64,000 nt of DNA from Rothia mucilaginosa (lineage in GTDB: Bacteria > Actinomycetota > Actinomycetes > Actinomycetales > Micrococcaceae). The stretch is taken from positions 558,001 to 622,000 of the forward strand of contig NZ_CP079822.1 of NCBI RefSeq assembly GCF_019334805.1, written 5' to 3'. The position numbers and the translations under genes were made by a program. Positions 20,056-30,098 of this stretch are shown one piece after another (the stretch's first letter is position 1; each line of letters begins with the position of its first letter). A model generated the notes under the pieces. It had not been told where the DNA came from. It worked only from the letters and a program-made list of their open reading frames with translations, and searched no databases.

Positions 20056-20303
20056 CGTGTGTCTCCTCTTTCTTCTATGTTTTCTTGTGATGTCTGTGAT
20101 TCGTAGGCGACGCTTCGTACCGCATGCGCTCCCGCCGGTTCGGCTCTCATATGCCGAGGAGGTGGGGTGCTGCCGGTGCGTCCAAATCACCGAAAGTATT
20201 CAAAAGTATTGGGGGCGTACTGCGCGGGTGCCTCTACCTAAGCTGGGCCCCTGTCTGAGTGGTGGGCCGAATCATCGACGGTAAACCGCGGCAATACGCC
20301 AGA

Positions 20304-20387
20304 GCGGACCCCTCACCCATTGCTAGGTGTGGAGTCCGCATCCGTTGGCTACATCATGTGCCCCAAAAATGGGGTGTGACGGTAGCC
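20304..20387. terminator. two hairpins between dapA and rnj
   Basis: A stem of about 14 bp with two mismatches (20304-20339, GCGGAC ends) is followed by GGCTAC...CCCC AAAAAT GGGG...GTAGCC around 20345-20387. They lie 60-140 bp after the dapA stop. They may attenuate or end dapA transcription; no strong T-run was seen. Confidence 0.4.
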
Positions 20388-20445
20388 GAAGTCCTCTATA
20401 TATACGCTCCCCGCACTATTGCGTGCGTCGGGTAGGCGTCAAAGT

Positions 20446-21381
20446 TTAGGAGTTCTTCAGGGTGTGAGCGATGCTCGAGGAGAGCAGGTCAACTCGCATA
20501 GCCTGGGCAACCTCCGGTTCGGAGAGTACGTGCGGCAGGCGAACGACGGGCTCATCCAGCACACCCTGCCAGGAGAGAATTTCCTTGGCAGCAACGCAAC
20601 CGGGGGCGCGGCCCATGGTTGCTCGGACAATCGGAGTTAGTTCCAGGTGAAGACGCTGAGCCTCCACCAGGTCCTGTGCAACGACAGCATCAATCAGGGC
20701 ACGGAAGAGTGCGGGTGCCACATGTGCGGTCACCGAGACGAGGCCGACGGCGCCCATTGCCATCCAGGGAAGGGTCAGTCCGTCGTCGCCGCTGTAGTAG
20801 TGCAGGTCGGTGGTTGCCATGACTTCAGTTGCGGCACCGAAGTCTGCCTTGGCGTCTTTCACCGCTACAATACTATCAATTTCTGCAAGGCGACGGTAGG
20901 TTTCGGGTGCGATGGGGATGCCCGCACGACCCGGAATATCGTAAAGCATGACGGGGGTCTCAGTTGCTTGAGCAACGGTCGCAAAATGGGCGTAGATACC
21001 CGGCTGAGTCGGCTTGTTGTAGTAGGGGGTCACGACCAGCAGGCCGTCCACGCCAACCTTTTCGGCACGGTGCGCCAGCTCAATGGTGTGCGCGGTGTCG
21101 TTCGAACCAACACCGGCAATAATCTTCGCGCGAGAGCCAACGGTATCCTTCACAATCTGGAAGACGCGCTCGTTCTCGTCATCGGTCATGGTGGAGTATT
21201 CGCCGGTGGTACCGCAGACTACCAGACCATCGTGACCGTTCTCCACAAGGTAGTTCGCCAGGTCTGCGACCTGCTTTTCATCAACGGAACCGTCCTTCGC
21301 GAAGGGGGTCACCATTGCGGTCAGGAGGCGACCGAAGACAGGTTCAACAAAAGTACCGGGGTTCGAAAGGTTCTCAGACAT
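20446..21381 (-). CDS. dapA: 4-hydroxy-tetrahydrodipicolinate synthase
   Basis: DapA condenses pyruvate with aspartate semialdehyde, the first step specific to lysine and diaminopimelate. The 311-residue TIM barrel has GTTGEYSTMT, the tyrosine-bearing segment MLYDIPGRAGIPI, and the Schiff-base lysine in SIVAVKDAKAD. The acid C-terminus is ordinary. It lies on the dapB side of rnj, and the small membrane gene at 21579 separates it from dapB; all read in the same direction. Feedback control by lysine cannot be judged from sequence. Confidence 0.97.
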   Translation of the reverse strand: MSENLSNPGTFVEPVFGRLLTAMVTPFAKDGSVDEKQVADLANYLVENGHDGLVVCGTTGEYSTMTDDENERVFQIVKDTVGSRAKIIAGVGSNDTAHTIELAHRAEKVGVDGLLVVTPYYNKPTQPGIYAHFATVAQATETPVMLYDIPGRAGIPIAPETYRRLAEIDSIVAVKDAKADFGAATEVMATTDLHYYSGDDGLTLPWMAMGAVGLVSVTAHVAPALFRALIDAVVAQDLVEAQRLHLELTPIVRATMGRAPGCVAAKEILSWQGVLDEPVVRLPHVLSEPEVAQAMRVDLLSSSIAHTLKNS

Positions 21382-21578
21382 ATGTCCAGAGTACGCCCGA
21401 AATGCAGATTTTTGCTACAGGACGCATAAGTTTTCATGCGTGTTCTACTATTCGGACTCTTTCAAACCCGCGGTACTTCCGCGAGAGCCTATGAAACCGG
21501 GCACATATCCTCGGTACTATCCATCAACCCCACACCGAAAATAAATGCGGGACTGAGGATGGAGCGCAGCGCTTGCGC

Positions 21579-22241
21579 CTAACGCATACCCTTCGCCTGA
21601 CCGCCCGAACGCAACGCCCACGCGTTGCGCATCGCCGCACGAGCACGCTTACGCTCGCCGCCCGCATCGTACATGCACGCCAGGTTGAACCACGCCTTCC
21701 AGCTATTCGGCTCCTGCTCAACCGCCGCCGCGAAGCTCTCAAACTCCACCACTGCCGCCTCACGATCCACACGACCGGAGGGGGTGCGCGGCAGGGTATC
21801 CTCCGCCAGTTCGCCTGACGCCGCCAGCTCCTGGGCCATACGCTGAATACGAGCACCGAAAAGCACCTCACGCACCAGCGCCCAGGCACCCAGAATCGGC
21901 AGCAGAATCATACCCGCGCCGAGCACCATGCCAGCCACAGAACCGGACGTCAGCATCACGAAGCCCTGCTGCGCAATATGCACCAGGTACAGGGTCAGCA
22001 GCGCGCAGGTCAGCGCCGCGAAAGTCTTACCCCAGCCGCCTGCATCCACCGTCACGAAGACAGCGCTAAAAATCAGCACACCCAAAATAGAGGCACGCGC
22101 CGCCAAAGGCAGCGGCAGAATCAGCACGGTCAGCACCATCAGCACGCAGGCGCAGACAGTCCACAGACGCAGCGAAGTCCACCAGGGGCTACGAGCCTCA
22201 GAAGATGCCTGCGCATTCTCAGGTGAAGTCTGTTCAGACAT
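21579..22241 (-). CDS. membrane protein with a C-terminal TPR-like segment
   Basis: A 220-residue protein starts with a polar tail and then has four hydrophobic segments between about residues 28 and 125 (LWTVCACVLMVLTVLILPL, ASILGVLIFSAVFVTV, FAALTCALLTLYLVHI, MVLGAGMILLPILGAWALV). The C-terminal part (SWKAWFNLACMYDAGGERKRARAAMRNAWAL) looks like a single TPR helix pair facing the cytosol. It begins 10 bp after dapB, so they are probably cotranscribed. The combination of position and architecture recurs in related actinobacteria as far as I recall; the function is unknown. Confidence 0.75.
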   Translation of the reverse strand: MSEQTSPENAQASSEARSPWWTSLRLWTVCACVLMVLTVLILPLPLAARASILGVLIFSAVFVTVDAGGWGKTFAALTCALLTLYLVHIAQQGFVMLTSGSVAGMVLGAGMILLPILGAWALVREVLFGARIQRMAQELAASGELAEDTLPRTPSGRVDREAAVVEFESFAAAVEQEPNSWKAWFNLACMYDAGGERKRARAAMRNAWALRSGGQAKGMR

Positions 22242-22250
22242 AACGCTCCC

Positions 22251-23021
22251 CTACGACAAATCCATGTAGGCATCCAAGCCCACGCTCAAACCCGGATGCG
22301 CCGCCACCTCACGCACACCCAGCAGAACACCGGGCATGAAGGAGGCACGGTCAAAGGAATCGTGACGAATCACGAGCTGCTGACCGGGATCGCCCAGCAG
22401 AATCTCCTGGTGCGCCACCATGCCGCGCAGACGCACCGCGTGCACGTGAATATCGTCGATTACGGCGCCGCGCGAACCCAAAGGATCGGAGGTGGTGGCG
22501 TCCGGGCTTGCACCCACGCCAGCCTCCGCGCGGGCGGCGGCTACCTTGCGGGCGGTGTGCACAGCGGTACCGGAGGGGGCATCTACCTTATTCGGGTGGT
22601 GAATCTCAATAATTTCTACCGATTCGAAGTAGCGTGCCGCCTTCGCCGCGAACTCGGTGGCGAGAATCGAACCAATCGCAAAGTTCGGGGCGATGAGCAC
22701 ACCCACCTCGGGGTGCTCTACCAGCAGCTCGCGCAGGGAGTCCAGGCGCTCGGGGGTCCAACCGGTCGTACCAACCACCGCGTGCATACCGTGCTCCACC
22801 GCGAAGCGCACATTCGCCTCGCTGGAATCGGGAACGGTCAGGTCAATAACAATCTCTGCGCCGGCATCGACCAGCTCCTGCAGGTCGTCGCCGCGGCCCA
22901 GTGCCGCCACCAGGTCCATGTCTGCGGAGGTGTTGACGGCGCGCACCGCCTCAGAACCCATACGGCCCGCGGCACCGAGCACCGCTACCTTCCAGATTTT
23001 TTCGTCGTCCTCGTGGGCCAT
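22251..23021 (-). CDS. dapB: 4-hydroxy-tetrahydrodipicolinate reductase
   Basis: DapB reduces the DapA product with NAD(P)H to tetrahydrodipicolinate. The cofactor loop is VAVLGAAGRMGSEAV, the catalytic segment is EIIEIHHPNKVDAPSGTA, and VVGTTGW and the C-terminal SFDRASFMPGVLLGV are also present. The ATG at 23021 follows GGAGGAGAAG; the earlier frame start at 23048 lacks similarity. Length is 256 residues, normal for the family. It heads the dapB-membrane protein-dapA set and is divergent from the OatA-like gene. Confidence 0.96.
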   Translation of the reverse strand: MAHEDDEKIWKVAVLGAAGRMGSEAVRAVNTSADMDLVAALGRGDDLQELVDAGAEIVIDLTVPDSSEANVRFAVEHGMHAVVGTTGWTPERLDSLRELLVEHPEVGVLIAPNFAIGSILATEFAAKAARYFESVEIIEIHHPNKVDAPSGTAVHTARKVAAARAEAGVGASPDATTSDPLGSRGAVIDDIHVHAVRLRGMVAHQEILLGDPGQQLVIRHDSFDRASFMPGVLLGVREVAAHPGLSVGLDAYMDLS

Positions 23022-23241
23022 CTTCTCTCCTCCGTAACTTATGAGCACCCCGACAATGGGGTAGACGCTGTGACGTACAGCCTCTATTATCCCCCGTGTG
23101 GGCGCAGTTCACGCCATCGCACACACGGGGTGAGATACCCCGCGGAACCTCAGCGGCATAAAAAGCGAAGTAATCTAACCGTCATACAAGCCGTTTAATA
23201 CGCTATCTAAAGTTAGCAACCATATAATTAGGAAGTATTTC

Positions 23242-23247
23242 TATAAT
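23242..23247 (+). promoter_or_regulatory. -10 candidate for the OatA-like gene
   Basis: A perfect TATAAT lies 28 bp before the ATG at 23275, and a second occurs at 23223-23228. No matching -35 was found at the usual distance, so the call is tentative. Confidence 0.35.
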
Positions 23248-23274
23248 TTCCATCCTACGGAGTGCCTTGACAGT

Positions 23275-25233
23275 ATGAAGTCCCTCTTTACCTCCTCCGT
23301 GCGTCCAGATGAGGCTAACCGGCGATATATTCTGCCGGGTCTGGACGGTCTGCGAGCAATCGCCGTGCTCCTCGTGATGGTGTACCATTTCTGGCCCACC
23401 GTACTACCCGGCGGCATGATTGGCGTGGATATTTTCTTCGTCATCTCCGGTTTCCTGATTACCTCCCTGCTTCTGCGTGAAGGTGCTCTCACCGGCAAAA
23501 TTGCCCTGGGCAATTTCTGGATCCGACGTGCCCGCCGTCTGCTTCCCGCCATTACCCTGCTGATTCTGGTCATGGGACCGGTCAGCCTGCTCATTGGCGG
23601 CGATATTCAGGTGAACCTGGGCCGTCAGCTCGCTGGTGCGGCGACCTTCTCGTCCAACTGGATTTCTATTTTTGCCGGTAACGACTACTTCACGCAGACC
23701 TCCCCGGAGCTCTTCACGAACTTCTGGTCCCTGGCGGTGGAAGAACAGTTCTACGTGGTGTGGCCGCTGCTGATTGTTGCGGCTGGTCTGTTGCTGCGCC
23801 GCCGCTGGCGTCGTTTTAGCGTGGTCATGGTGCTGGGTATTATTGCGTCGCTGAGCACCGCCACCGCTCTTCTGATGTCTGGCGCACCCATTAGCCGCGT
23901 CTACTACGGTACCGACACGCACCTGTACGGCCTGCTGCTCGGCGCCCTGCTGGCGTTCGCGCGCCCCTGGTCGCTGTACCCGCCGCTGCAGCAGTCCGTG
24001 CTGTACCGTGTGGCTCAGCCCTTCGGCCTGGTCGCGTTCGCCCGCGTCATGATTAGCTGGCTGTCCCTGTTCGCGCTGATTCCCTACGCAATTCTGGTTC
24101 CCGAGTCGGCACCCGGCGCGATTCCCTGGGGTCTGTTCGGCGCCTCCCTGCTGGCGCTGGGCGTGATTCAGGGTATGCTGCCCGACATGCTCGCTGGTGC
24201 CTCCGAGATGCTGCGCCGCCTGCTGAACTTCGCGCCCCTGCGCTGGGTGGGCGAACGTTCCTACGGCCTGTACCTGTGGCACTGGCCGCTCGCCGTGGTC
24301 ATGCACTACCTGATGGGTGCGGACCGCTCCCCGCTGGTAAATGTGGGCGTTTTGGTGGCGACCTTCGCGATTGCGGAGATGTCGTACCGCTGGGTTGAGA
24401 CCCCGATTCGCCGCTACGGTTTCCGCGGTAGCGCTAACCGTGTGGTGGCGGCTTTCCAGTCTTCACGCACTAGGCTCCTGCCGGTTTCGGTGGCTCTTGC
24501 CGTTGTTGTGGCTGCTGCTTCGACCGGCCTGGCGGTGCACACCGCTCCGGCGATGACTACCGCCCAGCAGTCCGTTGAGGACGGCAAGCGTGCCGCCGCT
24601 GAACGCCTGAAGGCTCGTCAGGAGGCGCAGGCTGCGAGCGCATCGGCAAGCCCGAGCGCTTCTGCTACGGGTAAGGATGCGAAGGCTTCTGCCTCTGCTA
24701 GCCCTTCCGATTCGAAGGCTGCAACCGGTTCGGTGAACTCCTCGCAGGTGACCATTGTGGGTGACTCCATTGTGGTGGCGGTATCCCCCGAGCTGTACGA
24801 CAAGATGCCCGAGGCATCTATCGATGCGGCTGAGGGACGAACCATTGCTAAGGCCCTGCCGATTATTAAGTCTATGGGTTCCAACGGCCAGATTCGTAAA
24901 ACCTTCGTGCTGTCGGTGACCGCGAACTCGACCATTCTGGATGGTCAGCTCGACGAGGTTCTGGCGGCTATGCCCGCCGATTCTAAGCTGGTGCTGGTCA
25001 CCGGTTACGGCCCGCGCAACCTGACCTGGATTGACTACTCGAACGGTAAGATTCGTGAGTTTGCGGCTCAGCATTCTGATCGTGTGATCATTGCGGATTG
25101 GAACTCTACGATCCGCCAGGCTCTGCAGACTCAGAGTGGTCTGCTGGCCTCTGACGGTGTTCACCCTGAGGTTGCTGGTCAGGAGCTCTACGCCCAGGTG
25201 CTGATGGAAGCTATTGCCAAGGCACAGAAGTAG
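23275..25233 (+). CDS. OatA-type acyltransferase with SGNH domain
   Basis: This 652-residue protein joins a membrane acyltransferase-3 domain (LPGLDGLRAIAVLLVMVYHF, GVDIFFVISGFLITS, NFWIRRARRLLPA, then about ten membrane segments) to an extracellular SGNH hydrolase-fold domain. The linker at about residues 440-495 is a Ser/Ala-rich repeat (ASASPSASATG). The SGNH domain has the serine motif VGDSIV near residue 497 and the Asp-His motif DGVHP near residue 627. This architecture matches OatA, which O-acetylates peptidoglycan or other surface glycans and protects against lysozyme. The exact acceptor is not known here. A hairpin terminator follows. Confidence 0.88.
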   Translation: MKSLFTSSVRPDEANRRYILPGLDGLRAIAVLLVMVYHFWPTVLPGGMIGVDIFFVISGFLITSLLLREGALTGKIALGNFWIRRARRLLPAITLLILVMGPVSLLIGGDIQVNLGRQLAGAATFSSNWISIFAGNDYFTQTSPELFTNFWSLAVEEQFYVVWPLLIVAAGLLLRRRWRRFSVVMVLGIIASLSTATALLMSGAPISRVYYGTDTHLYGLLLGALLAFARPWSLYPPLQQSVLYRVAQPFGLVAFARVMISWLSLFALIPYAILVPESAPGAIPWGLFGASLLALGVIQGMLPDMLAGASEMLRRLLNFAPLRWVGERSYGLYLWHWPLAVVMHYLMGADRSPLVNVGVLVATFAIAEMSYRWVETPIRRYGFRGSANRVVAAFQSSRTRLLPVSVALAVVVAAASTGLAVHTAPAMTTAQQSVEDGKRAAAERLKARQEAQAASASASPSASATGKDAKASASASPSDSKAATGSVNSSQVTIVGDSIVVAVSPELYDKMPEASIDAAEGRTIAKALPIIKSMGSNGQIRKTFVLSVTANSTILDGQLDEVLAAMPADSKLVLVTGYGPRNLTWIDYSNGKIREFAAQHSDRVIIADWNSTIRQALQTQSGLLASDGVHPEVAGQELYAQVLMEAIAKAQK

Positions 25234-25257
25234 TAGCTCTCAGCGGTAGCTTTTTCG

Positions 25258-25301
25258 GTTCTGCCGCTCATGCTGAGCGTCAAGAGCATGGGCGGCAGAA
25301 C
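25258..25301. terminator. terminator of the OatA-like gene
   Basis: A stem of about 17 bp (GTTCTGCCGC...GCGGCAGAAC with a loop of about 10 nt) begins 25 bp after the stop codon. Confidence 0.8.
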
Positions 25302-25352
25302 ACTCGGAAGCACTTCTTGGAAGTATCTCTTCGTAGATACCGATGCACACAA

Positions 25353-25399
25353 AATGCCCGTTCCCTCCCCCGCTTTGGTGGGGTGTGGGAACGGGCATT
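25353..25399. terminator. bidirectional terminator between OatA-like gene and M16 peptidase
   Basis: AATGCCCGTTCCC (25353-25365) pairs perfectly with GGGAACGGGCATT (25387-25399), with further internal CCCCC/GGGG pairing. It lies 40 bp after the M16 stop, between convergent genes. Confidence 0.85.
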
Positions 25400-25439
25400 C
25401 TATGCCTTACCAGCGTTGTACGTTAGGGATGTTCAGGGG

Positions 25440-26771
25440 TTAGCGCACGATGGTGGTAATCATCTGCTGCTGCCCCAGGTACGCCGCCAGGTCGCGAACC
25501 TCCTCCAGGGAGACCGCGCGAATCTTCTCCAGCAGCTCATCGGTGCTGGTGAACAGTCCAGAGTCCAGCTCGGCGCGACCCAGGCGGGACATGCGCGAAC
25601 CCGAATCCTCGCTACCGAGCACGGTAGAGCCAGCCAGCTGGCCGCGGACCTTCGTCAGCTCCTCCTCAGTAATACCGGCGGTGGCGAGCTTATCGAACTC
25701 GTAGCCCATGACCTCACGCACCTGCTCGGTCTTAGCGGGCAGGCAGCCCGCGTACATGCCGAAGTAGCCGGCATCCGAGTACGCACCGGAAAACGCGAAC
25801 GTGCTGTAGGCCAGGCCGCGCTTCTCACGAATCTCCTGGAACAGGCGCGAGGACATGCCCGCACCGAATGCGCTGGTCAGCACGCTCATCGCGTAGCGGC
25901 GGTCGTCACCGGCGATAATGCTCGGGCAGCCCATCACAATGTTGGTCTGTTCGAAGCCCTTCTCCACCTCACGCAGCTCGCTCAGCGGAACAATGCCGCT
26001 GTCGGTGCGTACACGACGCGGTGCCGGTGCCACGCCCTCCTGCAGGTTCCAGCCGTAGCGGGTCAGCGCCTCCAATACGAGGCGGACCATGGTGCTGTGC
26101 TCCAGCGAACCAGCGGCAGAAATGACCAGGCGGTCCGGGGTGTAGTAGCGCTTGTAGTGCTCCCACACGGCGTCACGCGGCACCTCGGTAATCTCCTGCG
26201 GGGTACCGCCGATGGGGCGGCCCAGCGGGTTCTCTCCCATGAGCTGCTCCACGAAGTTCTCGAAGGCAACGTCGGTCGGGTCGTCCTGGTCCATGGCGAT
26301 CTCTTCGAGGATCACGCCGCGTTCCTGTTCCAGGTGAGCCGGGTCCAGCAGGGCGTTGGTGACCATGTCGGTGATGACGTCCACCGCCATGGGTGCGTCA
26401 TCGTCGAGCACACGCGCGTAGTAGCAGGTGTGCTCCTTAGCAGTCAGGGCGTTGGATTCGCCGCCCACCGCGTCGAAGGAGGATGCGATGTCCAGGGCGG
26501 TGCGGGTGCCGGTGCCCTTGAACAGCAGGTGCTCCAGGAAATGGGTGGAGCCGAGCATGCCGGGGGCTTCGTCGCGGGAGCCGACTCCCACCCAGAACCC
26601 GATGGATACGCCGCGGGTACCGGGCATTTTTTCGGTAATCACGCGTACGCCACCGGGCAGGATGGAGCGGCGCACCTCGTTACCGCCCACACCCTCGTAG
26701 ATGAGGCGGCCGTGCTCGTAGTTGAGCTCTTCGGCAATCGCCTCAAGCTCGACGGGCAGGGAAATAGACAT
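25440..26771 (-). CDS. M16 family zinc peptidase
   Basis: A 443-residue member of the pitrilysin/mitochondrial-processing-peptidase family. The inverted zinc motif is HFLEH, with His77, Glu80 and His81, and the downstream glutamate ligand lies in ALTAKEHTCYYARV. The second half (MGCPSIIAGDDRRYAMSVL, LFQEIREKRGLAYS) is the inactive-type repeat that closes the chamber. No signal peptide is seen, so it acts in the cytosol. The gene directly follows pnp, the usual actinobacterial neighbour. The substrate is unknown. Confidence 0.92.
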   Translation of the reverse strand: MSISLPVELEAIAEELNYEHGRLIYEGVGGNEVRRSILPGGVRVITEKMPGTRGVSIGFWVGVGSRDEAPGMLGSTHFLEHLLFKGTGTRTALDIASSFDAVGGESNALTAKEHTCYYARVLDDDAPMAVDVITDMVTNALLDPAHLEQERGVILEEIAMDQDDPTDVAFENFVEQLMGENPLGRPIGGTPQEITEVPRDAVWEHYKRYYTPDRLVISAAGSLEHSTMVRLVLEALTRYGWNLQEGVAPAPRRVRTDSGIVPLSELREVEKGFEQTNIVMGCPSIIAGDDRRYAMSVLTSAFGAGMSSRLFQEIREKRGLAYSTFAFSGAYSDAGYFGMYAGCLPAKTEQVREVMGYEFDKLATAGITEEELTKVRGQLAGSTVLGSEDSGSRMSRLGRAELDSGLFTSTDELLEKIRAVSLEEVRDLAAYLGQQQMITTIVR

Positions 26772-26889
26772 AGAGTGAAGAACCTTTCAACAGGTACGTC
26801 TGAAGGTAAGCTCTCCCGCCCCATTACCTATAGGCAGTCCACAGTTGGTGGGGCGGGTGAGCGTCAAAAGATGCGGGCAATCACAGCGA

Positions 26890-26947
26890 AGGGGCGCCCG
26901 GTGCATCCGGCGGGGAATGAACCGCACCGGGTGCGCCGAACGCCCCT
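26890..26947 (-). terminator. hairpin between pnp and the M16 gene
   Basis: AGGGGCGcCCGGTGC pairs with GCACCGGgtGCGCC...CGCCCCT. It lies about 25 bp after the pnp stop. It may end pnp transcripts or protect their 3' end. Confidence 0.6.
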
Positions 26948-26969
26948 CATCACTTAGCGGGGGTTACGA

Positions 26970-29189
26970 CTACTCGTCGTCGCCACCCTCAACGACCGGT
27001 GCCAGCGAGAGCTTGCCGCGGTCATCAATCTTGGTGATCTCCACCTGGACCTTCTGGCCCACGGAGACAACGTCCTCAGCGTCAACAACGCGCTTGCCGC
27101 CGTTGAGCTTACGCATCTCGGAGATGTGTAGCAGGCCGTCCTTACCGGGGGTCAGCGAGATGAACGCACCGAAGTCGGTCACCTTCACCACGGTACCCAG
27201 GTAGCGTTCGCCCACCTCGGGAACCTGCGGGTTAGCGATAGCGTTCACTGCCGCACGGGCAGCCTCGGCGGAGGGGCCGTCAGCTGCACCGATGTACACG
27301 GTGCCGTCGTCCTCAATGGAGATGTCTGCGCCGGTGTCTTCCTGGATCTGGTTGATCATCTTACCCTTGGGGCCGATAACCTCACCGATCTTGGCAACCG
27401 GGATCTTCACGGAAATAATGCGCGGTGCGAACTCGCTCATCTCATCCGGTGCGTCAATCGCGCTGACGAGCACCTCGAGGATGTGCAGGCGAGCCTCACG
27501 TGCCTGGGTCAGCGCGCCAGCGAGCACGGATGCGGGGATACCGTCGAGCTTGGTGTCCAGCTGGATAGCGGTCACGAACTCAGAGGTACCTGCAACCTTG
27601 AAGTCCATATCGCCCAGTGCGTCTTCCGCGCCGAGGATGTCGGTCAGGGCTGCGTAGCGGGTCTCGCCGTCAACCTCGTCAGAGACCAGGCCCATTGCGA
27701 TACCTGCAACGGGTGCGCGCAGCGGCACACCGGCGTTCAGCAGGGACAGGGTCGATGCGCAGACCGAACCCATGGAGGTCGAGCCGTTGGAGCCCAGAGC
27801 CTCAGAGACCTGACGGATTGCGTAGGGGAACTCTTCGCGGGAGGGCAGCACCGGGGTGATTGCGCGCTCTGCGAGTGCACCGTGGCCGATTTCGCGGCGC
27901 TTGGGCGAACCCACGCGGCCGGTCTCACCGGTGGAGTACGGCGGGAAGTTGTAGTGGTGGATGTAGCGCTTGGACTTGACCGGGTGCAGGGAGTCCAGCT
28001 GCTGCTCCATCTTGAGCATGTTCAGGGTGGTGATACCCATGATCTGGGTCTCGCCACGCTCGAAGAGGGAGGAGCCGTGCACGCGGGGCAGGATTTCAAC
28101 CTCGGCGGTGAGCTGACGGATGTCGGTCAGGCCGCGGCCGTCGATGCGCACCTGATCGGTGAGGATGCGCTGGCGCACAATGTGCTTGGTCAGGGCGGCG
28201 AATGCCACGTCGACCTCGTTGGAACGCTCTTCGAATTCCTTACCTTCGCCGGTCAGAGCCTCCTTGAGCTCTTCCTGCAGCTCGGCTGCTGCTGCTTCGC
28301 GTTCCTGCTTGCCAGCGATGGAGTACACCTCTGCCAGGCGGTCTGCTGCGAATGCCTCAACTGCTGCGTCGACGTCCTCGCCGTGGCCACCGAAGAAGGG
28401 CAGTTCCAGGGCGGGCTTGCCTGCGCGAGCCACCAGGTCAGCCTGTGCCTTGCACAGTGCTGCGATGAAGGGCTTAGCAGCTTCCAGACCCTCTGCGACG
28501 ATCTCTTCGGTGGGGGCGGTCTGGCCGTCTTCCTTGATGAGCTTCCAGGAGTTGTCGGTTGCTTCTGCCTCAACCATCATGATGGCGACGTCTTCGGTAC
28601 CGTCAGCCTTGGTGACGATACGACCGGCAACAGCCATGTCGAACACAGCGTTTTCCAGCTGGGAGTACTTGGGGAAGCAGACCCACTGGCCGTCGATCAG
28701 TGCCATGCGCACGCCACCGATGGGGCCGTTGAACGGCGCACCGGACAGGGAGGTCGATGCGGATGCAGCGTTGATTGCGAAGGTGTTGTAGATTTCGTCC
28801 GGCTCGTAGGTCAGGACGGTCACAACGACCTGAACTTCGTTGCGGATGCCCTTGGTGAAGGCGGGGCGCAGCGGGCGGTCAATCAGGCGGGCTGCCAGGA
28901 TTGCCTCGGTGCTGGGGCGGCCTTCGCGGCGGAAGTACGATGCGGGGATCTTGCCGCCTGCGTACATGCGCTCTTCCACGTCCACGGTCAGCGGGAAGAA
29001 GTCGAAGCCCTCACGGGGAGACTTGCCGATTGCGGTTGCGGAGAGCAGGGTGGTCTCGTCATCGATGGTGACGAGGACGGAGCCAGCTGCCTGCTTTGCA
29101 AGGCGGCCGGTTTCAAAGCGCACGTGGCGCTTACCGTGAATGCCGTTGTCGATTTCGACTTCGGCAAACTTGATTTCGGGACCTTCCAC
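26970..29189 (-). CDS. pnp: polyribonucleotide nucleotidyltransferase
   Basis: PNPase degrades RNA 3' to 5' using phosphate and can add tails. The 739-residue protein has two RNase PH domains (residues about 15-250 and 340-560, the second with [22 protein letters not shown]), a KH domain ([23 protein letters not shown]) near 590-640 and an S1 domain ([28 protein letters not shown]) near 660-730. The start is GTG at 29189 with AAGGAACC upstream. The leader between rpsO and pnp holds a long hairpin that could be an RNase III or autoregulation site. rpsO lies upstream as usual. Confidence 0.97.
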   Translation of the reverse strand: MEGPEIKFAEVEIDNGIHGKRHVRFETGRLAKQAAGSVLVTIDDETTLLSATAIGKSPREGFDFFPLTVDVEERMYAGGKIPASYFRREGRPSTEAILAARLIDRPLRPAFTKGIRNEVQVVVTVLTYEPDEIYNTFAINAASASTSLSGAPFNGPIGGVRMALIDGQWVCFPKYSQLENAVFDMAVAGRIVTKADGTEDVAIMMVEAEATDNSWKLIKEDGQTAPTEEIVAEGLEAAKPFIAALCKAQADLVARAGKPALELPFFGGHGEDVDAAVEAFAADRLAEVYSIAGKQEREAAAAELQEELKEALTGEGKEFEERSNEVDVAFAALTKHIVRQRILTDQVRIDGRGLTDIRQLTAEVEILPRVHGSSLFERGETQIMGITTLNMLKMEQQLDSLHPVKSKRYIHHYNFPPYSTGETGRVGSPKRREIGHGALAERAITPVLPSREEFPYAIRQVSEALGSNGSTSMGSVCASTLSLLNAGVPLRAPVAGIAMGLVSDEVDGETRYAALTDILGAEDALGDMDFKVAGTSEFVTAIQLDTKLDGIPASVLAGALTQAREARLHILEVLVSAIDAPDEMSEFAPRIISVKIPVAKIGEVIGPKGKMINQIQEDTGADISIEDDGTVYIGAADGPSAEAARAAVNAIANPQVPEVGERYLGTVVKVTDFGAFISLTPGKDGLLHISEMRKLNGGKRVVDAEDVVSVGQKVQVEITKIDDRGKLSLAPVVEGGDDE

Positions 29190-29457
29190 GGTTCCTTCTT
29201 TCTTCTTGGTAGGCCGTGCGGCGCACGAGTCGGCCTTCGATAGGAAACCACGGCACCTCTCCCCTACTTATGCCCGACTTTTATCGGGGAGGTTGTGGGG
29301 TGGTGTTGTTCCGTAATTCGCTACCGAGGACCGCGGCGTGTGTGCCGGTACGGCCCGTGTTTTTTCTTTCAGGTGGGACGGCATCTTCTCACGTTGCCTA
29401 GCTTTGAGTTCCAGGGGAATCTAGCCAGCGGAAGATGCGCCCCTCAACGCGGCAGTA

Positions 29458-29518
29458 CGGACGCGCTGGCGCTACCCGCCTCCGTGATGGAGGCATGGTA
29501 GTGCTGACAGCACGTCCG
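29458..29518 (-). promoter_or_regulatory. long hairpin in the pnp leader
   Basis: CGGACG-GCTG-GCTACC-GCCTCC pairs step by step with GGAGGC-GGTAG-CAGC-CGTCCG around a 5-nt loop, with small bulges. E. coli pnp is controlled through an RNase III-cut stem-loop in the same gene gap. A similar role is inferred from position and shape, not from sequence identity. Confidence 0.5.
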
Positions 29519-29552
29519 CACACACCGCCTAAAGGCGATTAATCACCACAAA

Positions 29553-29566
29553 AGCGTCAAGACGCT
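29553..29566 (-). terminator. rpsO terminator
   Basis: A small stem, AGCGTC-TT-GACGCT on the minus strand, is followed by TTTTG within 10 bp of the rpsO stop codon. Confidence 0.6.
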
Positions 29567-29572
29567 CCTGTT

Positions 29573-29842
29573 TTATCGGCGCAGACCCAGGCGCTCAATC
29601 AGCGAACGGTAACGCTCGATGTCGACGCTCTTCAGGTAGCCGAGCATGTTGCGGCGACGACCAACGAGGATCATCAGGCCACGACGGGAGTGGTGATCGT
29701 GCTTGTGGAACTTCAGGTGCTCGGTCAGGTCGGCGATACGACGAGACAGAACTGCAATCTGAACCTCGGGCGAACCGGTGTCGCCCTCGTGGGTTGCGTA
29801 TTCCTTGATGATTGCCTGCTTGACAGCGGGATCCAGTGCCAC
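29573..29842 (-). CDS. rpsO: 30S ribosomal protein S15
   Basis: The 89-residue protein is S15, which binds 16S rRNA early in 30S assembly. Recognisable segments are [42 protein letters not shown] and [29 protein letters not shown]. The length is exactly the family norm. The start is GTG at 29842, with AGGAG about 10 bases upstream. It precedes pnp, a conserved pairing. Confidence 0.98.
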   Translation of the reverse strand: MALDPAVKQAIIKEYATHEGDTGSPEVQIAVLSRRIADLTEHLKFHKHDHHSRRGLMILVGRRRNMLGYLKSVDIERYRSLIERLGLRR

Positions 29843-29997
29843 TTTTTAACTCCTAGAGTTAGTACCGCATACGTCCCGTACGGACGGTTGCCGCCGGGTG
29901 GTGGGCTTACGCCCTGTAATACACGTCGTCTACTGCGGACTGCAGACGCGTTCTTCCCATTCTACGCTACCGGGGCGCTTTCGTGGAAGGGTGAGCA

Positions 29998-30044
29998 GAA
30001 GCCCGGCGACAGGTAGCTCATCACACTACCGGTCGCCGGGCTTC
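29998..30044. terminator. terminator of the amino acid permease gene
   Basis: GAAGCCCGGCGAC (29998-30010) pairs perfectly with GTCGCCGGGCTTC (30032-30044). It lies about 55 bp after the permease stop. Confidence 0.8.
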
Positions 30045-30098
30045 ACAGTATAGTTCTCACCCCGGGCTCTTGCACCGGGCTCTACGTTTATTCGGTGT

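Larger units (their letters stand above)
29190..29572. other. rpsO-pnp intergenic leader, no gene seen
   Basis: This 383-bp stretch contains the rpsO terminator, a long imperfect hairpin at 29458-29518, and a second weaker pairing (ACCTCTCCCC with GGGGAGGT) around 29258-29298 nearer to pnp. I see no coding frame. Confidence 0.6.

Noticed and set aside
27483..29243. Plus-strand frame opposite pnp
   Set aside because: An antisense shadow of a certain gene, with a product unusually rich in Cys, Gly and His.
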